Shown piece after piece: positions 1 to 7,956 of a stretch of DNA of 41,197 nt. The notes under the pieces were generated by a model. The model was given only the letters and a program-made list of their open reading frames with translations. It searched no databases and was not told the DNA's origin. Positions within the stretch are counted from its first letter, which is position 1; every line of letters begins with the position of its first letter. The translations under genes were made by a program, and so were the position numbers. The stretch comes from Clostridiales bacterium (GTDB taxonomy: Bacteria > Bacillota > Clostridia > Christensenellales > Aristaeellaceae), in assembly GCA_004556545.1 (NCBI GenBank), contig SFGO01000009.1, positions 1 to 41,197 of the forward strand. Reading direction: 5' to 3'.

Positions 1-34
1 CACACTTTTCTTTCGGTGGCGAAAGAAAAGTGTG
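1..34. repeat. Perfect 15-bp inverted repeat
   Basis: Positions 1-15 and 20-34 are exact reverse complements around a 4-base loop (GTGG). The arm is pyrimidine-rich on one side and A/G-rich on the other. No T-run follows, so it does not look like a simple terminator. The element may extend beyond the window's left edge. Confidence 0.85.
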
Positions 35-63
35 CAAAAGAAAGCCAGCGGCACGGCGACTCC

Positions 64-202
64 GGGAAAAAGGCTTCTATTGCCCATTTTGACGGCGGGA
101 CTCGCTATGTCGCGCGCAGCGGAGTTGGCCAGCTTACGCATGCAATCGTGCGCGCTCGGAGCTCGCCTTTTTCCGCCGTCAAAATGGGCGGGCCTTTTTC
201 CC
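64..202. repeat. Large nested foldback (inverted repeat)
   Basis: An inner perfect 17-bp inverted repeat pairs 82-98 with 173-189. An outer perfect 11-bp repeat pairs 64-74 with 192-202. They are separated by an asymmetric internal loop of 7 and 2 bases. The 74-base apical part is GC-rich and has further self-complementary patches such as GCGCGC. This would fold into one long stem if transcribed. It resembles a non-autonomous intergenic repeat (MITE-like) or a structured RNA; the sequence alone cannot decide. Confidence 0.75.
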
Positions 203-449
203 TCCGCTGCCTATCGCCGCTCTGCTTCCCCGCAGTTGGCGGTGGGCATACTTACCCCTTGCGGCTTGAGAGGGTTCTTGCGACTTGGCTGTTTTGCCAC
301 GCAAAAAAATGAAGGTTTACGCTGTGCGGGGTGGGATGCTTCGGCGTGGCTTGTAGTTGTTGCGACGCGGATAAACGGGTTGATTCCCATTTTTCCTGTC
401 GGCGGCGGGCAGGTTTACCCCTTGCGGGGCGGAATATTATCGTGGCAAC

Positions 450-487
450 AAAGGCCAGCGTGTGCTCTTTTGCACGCTGGCCTTTTT
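450..487 (+). terminator. Strong Rho-independent terminator
   Basis: A perfect 13-bp stem pairs 450-462 with 473-485 around a 10-base loop, and a run of five T ends at 487 on the plus strand. On the minus strand the stem is followed by a weaker T-rich stretch, so it may also help stop readthrough from the minus-strand surface locus. No plus-strand gene is visible between position 1 and here, so the transcript it ends would start outside the window or in the repeat region. Confidence 0.8.
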
Positions 488-551
488 AGCGAGCCATGAG
501 GCCTGTCGCCGAATGGCGGTCTGAATCGGCCACCAAACAGGGAGTCGCACA

Positions 552-907
552 AGACCCGCGAGTCGCGAGGCCTGTTGCCGAGCGGCGGTAGCTTCACGGC
601 CAAGCCGCATGTCGTTCGAGCAGCCCCGCGCCCAAAGGGCGCGGTGTGGGGTGCAGGGCATCGCCCTGCCAGACCCGCGAGGCGCGAAGCCTGTTGCCGA
701 GCGGCGGTAGCTTCACGGCCAAGCCGCATGTCGTTCGAGCAGCCCCGCGCCCTATGGCGCGGTATTGGGTGCAGGGCATCGCCCTGCCAGACCCGCGAGC
801 CGCGAGGCCTGTTGTCGAGCGGCGGTAGCTTCACGGCCAAGCCGCATGTCGTTCGAGCAGCCCCGCGCCCAAAGGGCGCGGTGTGGGGTGCAGGGCTTTA
901 GCCCTGC
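552..907. repeat. Three tandem ~119-bp repeats with conserved hairpins
   Basis: Units begin at 552, 671 and 789 (spacing 119 and 118) with the shared start AGACCCGCGAG. A degenerate head lies at about 497-551. Each unit has two perfect hairpins: CCGCGCC(C) with its complement (626-644, 745-762, 863-881) and GCAGGGC with GCCCTGC (653-669, 771-787, 890-907). Stems are unchanged while loops differ: AAA versus CTAT in the first, ATC versus TTTA in the second. The last hairpin includes the stop codon of the adjacent minus-strand gene. Confidence 0.85.
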
Positions 908-2019
908 TGCTGGCGGAAGACCCATTTGCGCTGGAGGTAGTAGCTGAGGAAGAAGAGAAGAAGATCGACGGGGATCTTGGAGATGTTGTCGCTCCAGCCG
1001 AGCCAGAGGTGCATGGTGCTGGTCAGACCGGCGGAGAGCAGCATGTTGAGAATGAAGACGCACAGGTAGCGCAGGAAGCTGCGGCTGCCGGAGCCGTGGT
1101 AGTGGAAGACCATCTTCTGATTGAGCAGATAGTTCACCACGCCGGAGCAGATGCGGGCGATCACCGTGGCCAGCCCGATGCGGCTGAGAACGGAAATGAA
1201 CAGGAAGCGGAACTGGTGCTCCAACCCCGGACAGAAGCGCTTGAACAGATTGTTCAGCAGCAGGTAGAGCAGATAGTCCACCAGAAAGCTGATGACCGAC
1301 GAACTGATGAAGCGGAAAAAGCCGCCCAGAATCACGCCGTAGATGCGGGCGCTGTCCCGGAAGGCGCGGAAGTGAGAACCTTCGTTGTTGTTCTCGTAGA
1401 CCGTCTCGATGGGAAGGGCGCGCATGGGAATGCTCTTCTGGGCGCACTCGATGAGGACGTTCATCTCGTATTCGTAGCGCTCGCCCTTCACGCCGATCAT
1501 CAGGGGAAGCAGAGAACGCTCAAAGCCGCGCAGACCGGTCTGCGTGTCGCTGACCCAGACGCCGTAGAGCAGCTTGAAGACCGCCGAGGTGATCCGATTG
1601 CCGTTGCGGCTCTTGAAAGGCACGTTTTCCTGCGAGAAATCCCGGCTGCCCAGCAGAAGCCCCTCGTGGTTCTCGCTCAGGCTTTCGATCATCCGCAGCA
1701 CGTCCCGGACGGTGTGCTGGCCATCACTGTCCGCTGTGATGATGAAGCGCTGCTCTGGACAGTGGTCCAGCAGGTAGCGCATGCCCTCCCGCATGGCGTG
1801 TCCCTTGCCGCCGTTGGGGGTGTAGGAAATGACGTGAGTGACCTCGTCCTGCGGAATGGAACGAAACAGAGGCTGGAATTTTTCGCCGCTGCCGTCATCC
1901 ACCACCACGATTTTGCCCACTCCGGCGGCTTTCAGCGCCTCCACATAGGGGGGCAGACGGTCGTCCGGCTGATAGGCGGGGATCAGCAGCGCGCTTTGCC
2001 GCATCAGGGATGCGTCCAT
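898..2019 (-). CDS. GT2 glycosyltransferase fused to GtrA-like flippase domain
   Basis: This 373-residue protein begins with a family 2 glycosyltransferase domain (about 1-225). It shows the nucleotide-binding start ALLIPAYQPDDRL, VVVDDGS near residue 40 and the acidic motif TADSDGQH. A GtrA-like domain of four membrane helices follows (about 232-370). The family makes an undecaprenyl- or dolichyl-phosphate sugar on the cytoplasmic side, and GtrA domains are thought to help flip it. The ATG at 2019 has an AAGGA site eight bases upstream. It is the last gene of the minus-strand locus, 33 bases after the peptidase. Its last codons lie in a repeat hairpin. The sugar is not predictable. Confidence 0.85.
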   Translation of the reverse strand: MDASLMRQSALLIPAYQPDDRLPPYVEALKAAGVGKIVVVDDGSGEKFQPLFRSIPQDEVTHVISYTPNGGKGHAMREGMRYLLDHCPEQRFIITADSDGQHTVRDVLRMIESLSENHEGLLLGSRDFSQENVPFKSRNGNRITSAVFKLLYGVWVSDTQTGLRGFERSLLPLMIGVKGERYEYEMNVLIECAQKSIPMRALPIETVYENNNEGSHFRAFRDSARIYGVILGGFFRFISSSVISFLVDYLLYLLLNNLFKRFCPGLEHQFRFLFISVLSRIGLATVIARICSGVVNYLLNQKMVFHYHGSGSRSFLRYLCVFILNMLLSAGLTSTMHLWLGWSDNISKIPVDLLLFFLSYYLQRKWVFRQQQG

Positions 2020-2052
2020 GAAATCATCCTTTCGTATTGCAGGTTCGCCCGG

Positions 2053-3558
2053 TCAGGGCGTAATCAGCGTGTCCAGATAGTCCTCAAAAAGAGGCGTAAA
2101 GTCTTCGTTGGAATATTTGGTGAGAAGGGATAGAAAATCCTGCCGGGAAGCAATGCGAAACGCATAGCGTTCCCGGTAAAAGCGAAGAAAATCGTTCATG
2201 CGGCCGTTCAGCAATTCGTCCGCCGCACAGAGCAGCGCCGTGCCCCGGTCGTAAACCAGACTTTTGTATTCGCCCAGACTGGAAAACCAGCTGAGAGGCG
2301 CGCCTGCCGTGGCGTTGAGCGTGATCCGCAGGGAAGGGGCGATCTCCTGCTCGTACCATTCAGCCCTTGCGGCGGAGCCGTGGGCGCTTTCCCAGTAGGA
2401 AAGCGCGCTGAACTGGCTCAGCGCTTCATCCTGCCAGGCGTTGTTCACCCCGTCGCTGCCCACGACCGCGTACCACCACTGGTGCGCCGCTTCGTGAGCC
2501 ACGGCTTTTTCCAGCGCGTCCCCGGTCAGAGAAGAGGAGAGCAGGCAAAGCCCCGGATACTCTGCCCCGTCAAAGGGCAGGGTCAGCCCGGCCAAGGTGA
2601 GACTGGGGTAGGGATAGTCGCCGTAGAGACGGCTGTAACAGCGCAGCGCCGCCTGAGCAAAGGCAAGAACCTGACAGGCCCAGCCTTCGTCCGAAGCGTA
2701 TACGCTGATCAGCACCGTTCCTTCCATGGCCTGCGCCGTCTGGAACTGCTGGGACAGGACCAGCGCGAAGTCCCGGACGGCAGGGGCGGAAAAGACCATC
2801 ACCTGCCCGTCTTCTGTTGTGCGGGTCTCGGCAGGGTAAGCTGTTGCGGCACATTGATAGCCTGCGGGCAGAGTCAGCTCCAGCGAAAAATGAGCACATT
2901 CGCTGACGAACGGGTCGCCGATGGGGGAATACTCGTCGGTGCGGTAAGCGCCGTTCTCGTATAGGGCTGGCAGAGGAAAGGCATTGCCCACGGCGTATAT
3001 GCCGTCCATCACGCCGTACCGGGAGGCAGCTTTGGGCAGCATCAGGGTATAGCGAAGGGTGACGGTCAGCGTTTCTCCGGGCTCCCAGCTTTGAGAAAGG
3101 GGCAGAGACAGCACGGTTTTGGCCGTGTCCGTGTAGCGGTAGAAAACCTTCTCTGACGCACCGTCTCCCTGCGCGACGCTGGCCTCTTCCATCACCAGCG
3201 CGCCGGTGGAAAAACCGTCCGGGTAAGCCGCGTCGTATAATTCCGTCAGGGTCAATGGAGAGGTTTCCATGCTCTGATAGGCGTTGGGCCAGGTGCGCAG
3301 CACCAGCGTATCCCGGCTTTCGCTGACGCGGGAGGTCAGCGTCATGCGCTGCGTGACCCGCAGGGAGCGGCTTTCGGGCAGAAATTCCGCCTGAAGGTCG
3401 ATCACGTCCAGCCCATCGTCTGCCTGCAGAAGCGCCGCGGACGGGGCGGGGGCGGACAGCGGCGCATTCTGCGGACGAAGCAGCAGAAACAGCGCGGCGG
3501 CCGCGGCCAGCAGAAGGGAAATCGCCGCCCAGAGCCAGTGCCTGCGGAAGCGCTTCAC
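2053..3558 (-). CDS. Membrane-anchored M1-family (gluzincin) metallopeptidase
   Basis: The 501-residue protein has one N-terminal membrane segment (about residues 8-26), so the peptidase part should lie outside the membrane. Residues 355-359 read HEAAH, and a Glu lies exactly 18 residues later (E378). This is the HExxH-x18-E zinc signature of M1 aminopeptidases. The protein is much shorter than classic M1 enzymes (about 850 residues) and probably lacks the C-terminal helical domain. The start is a GTG whose last two bases overlap the stop of the upstream zinc-ribbon gene (4-bp overlap), which implies translational coupling. An open frame continues upstream but lies inside the neighbour and is not used. 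The substrate is unknown. Confidence 0.8.
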   Translation of the reverse strand: MKRFRRHWLWAAISLLLAAAAALFLLLRPQNAPLSAPAPSAALLQADDGLDVIDLQAEFLPESRSLRVTQRMTLTSRVSESRDTLVLRTWPNAYQSMETSPLTLTELYDAAYPDGFSTGALVMEEASVAQGDGASEKVFYRYTDTAKTVLSLPLSQSWEPGETLTVTLRYTLMLPKAASRYGVMDGIYAVGNAFPLPALYENGAYRTDEYSPIGDPFVSECAHFSLELTLPAGYQCAATAYPAETRTTEDGQVMVFSAPAVRDFALVLSQQFQTAQAMEGTVLISVYASDEGWACQVLAFAQAALRCYSRLYGDYPYPSLTLAGLTLPFDGAEYPGLCLLSSSLTGDALEKAVAHEAAHQWWYAVVGSDGVNNAWQDEALSQFSALSYWESAHGSAARAEWYEQEIAPSLRITLNATAGAPLSWFSSLGEYKSLVYDRGTALLCAADELLNGRMNDFLRFYRERYAFRIASRQDFLSLLTKYSNEDFTPLFEDYLDTLITP

Positions 3559-4574
3559 AGCAGTGCCCCCACGTTGGACAGCAGCTGAACCATGTAGTTC
3601 AGCACATTCCGCATCAAACCGCCGCCCACCAGCAGGAACAACAGCAGGGTCAGCAGCAGGGAAATCAGAATGCAGGCGGTTTTGGGCAGGAAAAGCTGCT
3701 GCTCGGAGCGGCCGGTGACGTAATGCAGCAGCGCGCCCAGCTGCAAATAGCTGAACGCCATCCCGCACAGGATGCAGACAAACGTCAGCCACGGAGAAAG
3801 CAGACTCAGCAGCATTCCGGCCAGCGCGGCCACAGCCGAGGGAATGCTGGGAATGCACACCAGCCCCAAAATCACCGGCCAGGAGAAGGGCACCTTGCAC
3901 ATACCCATCAGGTACACGCAGCAGACCAGCAGCGGCACCAGCATGGACATAAGCTGGCAAAGCACCGTAATGCCGCCTACGGAAGGCGCAATGCGTCCGG
4001 CTACATAGTTGATGCCCTGATTCATGGAACTGGCGCTCCCGGCCAGGCTAATCCCCGTCAGTGAAGAAACCACGGAGAAAAAGACGCTGACCAGACCCCG
4101 GGCCACGGTCATTCCGGCAAAAAAGCTGAGCAAAAGCGTCACGCCGCAGAGAAGGGGCCCTGTGACCGTGTCGTTCCGTTCCAGCAGACTGTGAAACGCC
4201 TCTCCCGGGTTTCGGAAGCTGAGGGAGAACACTTGGGGCAGCTCGCTGACGGCGCTGGAGAAGGGATTCTGCCGGGTTTCTCCATACTGATAGGGCTGCT
4301 GATAGCCGGTGGGGTAGGCCTGCTGGCTGTAAGGCGGATAGCCCGGCTGGTATCCGGGCTGCTGACCGGCCTGATAGCCGCCGTAGCCGTTGGGATAGCC
4401 GTTGACCGGCGGATTCACCGGCTGTTGGGAATAAACCGGCTGCTGACCATAAACGGCGTTGGGATCGTTGGGAAAGCCCTGCGGCGCGCCGACCGGCTGC
4501 TGCAGGGGTTCGCTGCATACGGGACAGAAGGGCGCGCCGGGCGTTACCAGCGAACCGCATTTGGGACAGTTCAT
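3555..4574 (-). CDS. Zinc-ribbon / Yip1-like multispanning membrane protein
   Basis: The 339-residue product starts with a zinc ribbon (CPKCG at about 3-7 and CPVC at about 18-21). A Gln/Pro/Tyr/Gly-rich linker of roughly 80 residues follows, then a C-terminal half with about five hydrophobic helices typical of the Yip1/DUF1282 superfamily. No enzymatic motif is visible. I chose the ATG at 4574, four codons inside the longest frame, because a GGAGG site lies at the right distance. It has its own promoter at 4622-4650. It overlaps the peptidase gene by 4 bp, so the two are probably co-produced. The function is unknown, possibly membrane organisation or transport. Confidence 0.75.
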   Translation of the reverse strand: MNCPKCGSLVTPGAPFCPVCSEPLQQPVGAPQGFPNDPNAVYGQQPVYSQQPVNPPVNGYPNGYGGYQAGQQPGYQPGYPPYSQQAYPTGYQQPYQYGETRQNPFSSAVSELPQVFSLSFRNPGEAFHSLLERNDTVTGPLLCGVTLLLSFFAGMTVARGLVSVFFSVVSSLTGISLAGSASSMNQGINYVAGRIAPSVGGITVLCQLMSMLVPLLVCCVYLMGMCKVPFSWPVILGLVCIPSIPSAVAALAGMLLSLLSPWLTFVCILCGMAFSYLQLGALLHYVTGRSEQQLFLPKTACILISLLLTLLLFLLVGGGLMRNVLNYMVQLLSNVGALL

Positions 4575-4621
4575 GCAAACCTCCACGAAATCAAGAATGG
4601 GTCACTCAGAGGAACGGGCAA

Positions 4622-4650
4622 AGCATAGCACGGAGCGGAACGTCCGTCAA
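4622..4650 (-). promoter_or_regulatory. Sigma-70-type promoter for the Yip1/peptidase genes
   Basis: On the minus strand TTGACG (4645-4650) and TATGCT (4622-4627) are separated by 17 bases. The -35 box overlaps the stop codon of the upstream GT-C gene. It would give the last three genes of the locus independent transcription. Confidence 0.7.
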
Positions 4651-6869
4651 TCCTGCGCTGCCAGCGCGGCCTGTGCGATGGGAACCAGCGAGGAATCCAG
4701 CATATAGAGGCGAAGCGCTTCCGTTTCGACGATCTGCTCCGGGGGCAGCTTGCTCAAATAGTCGCTCAGGGTGGAGCGGATCAGATACCGATCATCCCAG
4801 AAGGAAGGACTGGTGATGATAACGCCTGCACGGAGACGTTCCAGCTCGCCGGGAATCTCTTCTTCCGTCATGTTCAGGATGGAGGCAATGGGATTGCTCT
4901 GCAAAAGATAGCCTTTGCCTTTCAGCGGATACTGATACCCGGACTGGGTGATCAAAATGGTCTCGTCCTCCGGCAGCGCGTCCGCTACCGCCATCATCAG
5001 GCCGTAGTGCTTCCGGAAGCCGTTGTCCAGCAGGAGATCGTCATTTTCCATGACGTTCCGGCTGTTTCGGTAAAAGCTGGCGGCATAGCCGGTCTGTTTG
5101 GTGCCCTGCACCATGCTCAGAACGCACAAAAGCGCGCAGAACCATGCGGGAAGTCGGCGCAGGAAGGAACCCATCCCGGCGGGAATATGCCATTGACGGC
5201 GGCGCAGCCAGTGCTTTGCCCAGCCGCACAGCTTGGGCCAACTGTTCGAAAGCGCGGCCAGCGCGGCGCAGATCATCACACAGGCCATCAGGAACCATTG
5301 CAGGGTGTACCGGGGCAGCTTCAGGAACGAGCCGGAAAAGCTGTACAGCGGCGTATCCAGAAAGCCCAGCATGGAAGCGGCGGTCAGCAGGGTACACAGG
5401 GAGCAGAATAGAAGCAGGGAGACGGTGCGGAAGGAATCATCCTCCTGAAAGGCCAGATAGACAGCCGTAGGCCCGTCCTGCCCGGCTTCCATCATCAGCG
5501 TCTGAGACTGACGGCGAAGGGCGGCCCGCCGATAGAAGAGAAAAACAAGCCCGGCCATGAGGCCGATCAGCGCCAGCCGAAAGCCCCAGATTCCCACAGG
5601 ACTGGCGTAGCTGAGCAGAATATCGTTGCGGGCCGTCCAGAAGTTCAGGTGGGTGGTGGTTTCCTCCAGCTTGTATTCGATCTTCATGTACAGGTCGTAC
5701 CACGGCGCGTCGGTGAAGCTGGTCATCAGCCGCCAGGGGGACATTTCGCCCCACTGGCGGAAGCACCACAGGTTGCCCAGATAGGCGGTAATGGTGCCCG
5801 CCGCGCCTGCCAACGCGACGCCGACGGCGGAGAGAAGCGTCCGCCCCGCCCCGCCACGGCGCAGCATCAGGGATTCCAGCCAGCGCCAGATCACCCAGGC
5901 GATCACCACGAAGGGCAGCACCACGAAGCATACCACATGGGTGCTCATCACCGTGAAGCACAGGACAAAGGCGAAAAGCAGCTTGCCCAGACAGCGGCCC
6001 GCCGTGCGGCTGCGGGGCTGAAGGCCCGCAAAGGCCAGCACGCTCAGCAAAATGGCCAGAATCCGCCACAGATCCCGGGGGGCGGAGGCGATGGAGGAAT
6101 AGAGATTCGGCACCAGATTGAACAGAAGCACGCCCAGCAGCACCCAGCCCTTCTTTTCCCGGCAGAAGGTCAGAAGCAGCGCACCATAGGCGGCAATGGT
6201 GTAGAACAGCAACAGACCGATGGCGGTAAAGGCGGGCTTGTCGTAAGGATAGCCGAAGGAATCGCCCCCGGTATGGAACAGGCCGTAGCTCATGTACAGC
6301 TCCATCGAGGGAAAGTGGCTGTGGCCGCGGAAATGGCCTTCCGTTTCGTTTTTTTCCAGCAGCTCGCCGATGCTCCGATCCGTGCAGTACCGATGAGCCA
6401 GCGCCAGATATTCGCCCGCGTCGTTGGACAGCGCGCAGTTCATGCTGGACAGAAAACGAACGCATACCGGGGCCAGCAGGATCACCATGCACAGGGCGAA
6501 GCACAGCGCGATCAGCGCGGGCTTGTCAAAACGGCAAAGGCGGCGGGCAAAAGCCAGACCCCGCCGGAAAAGCGCCGGGATTTGGCGAAGACGGCGCAGC
6601 AGCAGGATCGCCAGCAAAAGGCAGGCGGCCAGCGGCGGAACACCGATATAGACCAGCTTGGGCGCGTGGGGCCAGAGAAAGGCCAGCGCCAGCATCCACA
6701 GGTATTCCAGCAGCGGCGTCGCTGCCGCGCCGGTCAGAAAGCAGGCCAGACGGCTTCCCTTGGAAAACCAGCGCCGGGCGGCAAACAGCGTTCCCAGCGC
6801 CGCTGCCTGCACAAGGACGGAAAGCAGGAAAAGGTTTCGCCAGCCGTTGCCCAGATCCAGCCATGTCAT
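4647..6869 (-). CDS. Large polytopic membrane protein, GT-C glycosyltransferase-like
   Basis: The 740-residue protein has around twelve hydrophobic helices over the first 570 residues and a C-terminal soluble domain (about 590-740). After the third or fourth helix comes SNDAGEYLALAHRY (about 148-161). An acidic residue pair (D150, E153) at the start of the first large outside loop is the usual GT-C catalytic position. GT-C enzymes take lipid-phosphate-linked sugars on the outer face. The start ATG (6869) overlaps the stop of the DUF354 gene by 4 bp. No close named family is recognised, so the assignment rests on topology and context. Confidence 0.65.
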   Translation of the reverse strand: MTWLDLGNGWRNLFLLSVLVQAAALGTLFAARRWFSKGSRLACFLTGAAATPLLEYLWMLALAFLWPHAPKLVYIGVPPLAACLLLAILLLRRLRQIPALFRRGLAFARRLCRFDKPALIALCFALCMVILLAPVCVRFLSSMNCALSNDAGEYLALAHRYCTDRSIGELLEKNETEGHFRGHSHFPSMELYMSYGLFHTGGDSFGYPYDKPAFTAIGLLLFYTIAAYGALLLTFCREKKGWVLLGVLLFNLVPNLYSSIASAPRDLWRILAILLSVLAFAGLQPRSRTAGRCLGKLLFAFVLCFTVMSTHVVCFVVLPFVVIAWVIWRWLESLMLRRGGAGRTLLSAVGVALAGAAGTITAYLGNLWCFRQWGEMSPWRLMTSFTDAPWYDLYMKIEYKLEETTTHLNFWTARNDILLSYASPVGIWGFRLALIGLMAGLVFLFYRRAALRRQSQTLMMEAGQDGPTAVYLAFQEDDSFRTVSLLLFCSLCTLLTAASMLGFLDTPLYSFSGSFLKLPRYTLQWFLMACVMICAALAALSNSWPKLCGWAKHWLRRRQWHIPAGMGSFLRRLPAWFCALLCVLSMVQGTKQTGYAASFYRNSRNVMENDDLLLDNGFRKHYGLMMAVADALPEDETILITQSGYQYPLKGKGYLLQSNPIASILNMTEEEIPGELERLRAGVIITSPSFWDDRYLIRSTLSDYLSKLPPEQIVETEALRLYMLDSSLVPIAQAALAAQD

Positions 6870-7924
6870 TTGCTCTTCCTCCCCGCTTTGGCCAGCCGCT
6901 CCATTTCCCGCATGAAGTAGCCGTTAATATCCACTTTTTCTTCCAGCAGCTTGCGGCGCTTGGCCTGACCCATTTCCACCAGATGGGGCGTTTCCAGCAG
7001 CTCAACGGCCTTGTCCGCCGCCTGACGGAAGCGCTCGTCCGGGTCGTGGAAGCAGTACAGCAGGCCGTAGCGTTCGCTTTGCTCCCGGGTGGAACCGCTC
7101 TGGATGGTGTTGACGTACAGGGCGTGAACGCCCAGCACCGCCGCCTCGCTGGCGATGGTAGCGCCTTCGCTGAAGACCAGCTGGGCAAAGGCCAGCACAT
7201 GGTGGATCAGGTGGTAAGGCGTTTTCAGCAGCTTGTCCTTCAGCTCGTCCGGCACGGGGCCTTCGGAGGAAACGTATACCCGGCCATATTTCGACAGCCG
7301 GTTCACCAGCGCGATTTTTTCTTCATCGGACATGACCTTGATGCCGATGTCGTGGCTGGCGTTGAAGGCCACGAAACGCACCAGAAGATAAGGCTCGTCC
7401 GGGTTGAAGCCCACGTCCCGCAGCTTCTGAGCGTCAGGCGTGAAGACGGAGGGATGCAGGTAGAACAGCTCCTTGTAGGTATCCACCCGCTCCTGCCGGG
7501 GGCCCAGATCGGTCAGAAAGGTGCGGGGCGTGAGGATCTTGGTGGAAAGACGGCTGCAGATCCGCAGGGCGAATTTGGCTACTTCCGTGTCTTCGTAAAT
7601 CAGGTGGGGTTTGCCGGTCAGCCACGCGGCGATGGCCATCATGGGCGAGTCCCGGCCGATGAAAATATCCGGCTTGAATTTCCATGCTTCCCAGAGAAAA
7701 CGGAAGGTCAGGCCAAGAAACAGAAAGCCCTTTTCGATCACGTTTTTTCCCGTGGATTTGGAGCATAGCACATAGGGGATGCCGTAGTTTTTTAAGAGCG
7801 CGGTATCGCCGTCTTTTTCGGAAACCAGCGTCAGAATTTCATTGCCCTGCGCGGCTTCCGTTTCCAGAATGTGGTGGAATTGATGCACCCACGCCGGATG
7901 CTGAACGTTGAACATGATTTTCAT
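6866..7924 (-). CDS. DUF354 family protein (GT-B-like fold)
   Basis: The 352-residue protein matches the DUF354 family by its start (KIMFNVQHPAWVHQF), the central LLVRFVAFNASHDIG and the later FSEGATIASEAAVLGVHAL. The last is the region that resembles the nucleotide-sugar binding site of MurG/UDP-GlcNAc epimerase GT-B folds. DUF354 members occur in archaeal and bacterial surface-polysaccharide clusters, and their reaction is not established. The ATG at 7924 is preferred over a TTG two codons earlier because an AGG site sits six bases upstream. It is cytoplasmic, with no membrane segment seen. It lies between the DPM-type GT2 and a GT-C-like gene, which fits a role in surface glycan assembly. 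Confidence 0.8.
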   Translation of the reverse strand: MKIMFNVQHPAWVHQFHHILETEAAQGNEILTLVSEKDGDTALLKNYGIPYVLCSKSTGKNVIEKGFLFLGLTFRFLWEAWKFKPDIFIGRDSPMMAIAAWLTGKPHLIYEDTEVAKFALRICSRLSTKILTPRTFLTDLGPRQERVDTYKELFYLHPSVFTPDAQKLRDVGFNPDEPYLLVRFVAFNASHDIGIKVMSDEEKIALVNRLSKYGRVYVSSEGPVPDELKDKLLKTPYHLIHHVLAFAQLVFSEGATIASEAAVLGVHALYVNTIQSGSTREQSERYGLLYCFHDPDERFRQAADKAVELLETPHLVEMGQAKRRKLLEEKVDINGYFMREMERLAKAGRKSK

Positions 7925-7956
7925 GGGCAACCTGCCTTTCTGTCAAGCCGGGAAAA

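Larger units (their letters stand above)
1..897. other. Gene-free intergenic repeat region
   Basis: Nearly 900 bases hold no credible gene. The open frames here have no convincing ribosome site, have low-complexity translations and cover inverted and tandem repeats. The region contains the inverted repeat at 1-34, the nested foldback at 64-202, a terminator at 450-487 and three tandem units from 552 to 907. The stretch from about 203 to 449 shows no further clear structure beyond G/C-rich and short T-rich tracts. It follows the 3' end of the minus-strand surface locus. Confidence 0.75.

Noticed and set aside
16..499. Open frames of 98 and 155 residues in the left repeat region
   Set aside because: They run across perfect inverted repeats and lack ribosome sites; the coding appearance comes from the repeat.
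552..907. CRISPR array
   Set aside because: Units of about 119 bases touch each other without unique spacers.
883..2133. 416-residue plus-strand open frame
   Set aside because: Antisense to the GT2-GtrA gene, which has clear glycosyltransferase motifs.
5649..6920. 423-residue plus-strand open frame
   Set aside because: Antisense to the GT-C-like gene; the translation is Gln/Gly/His-rich with no domain.
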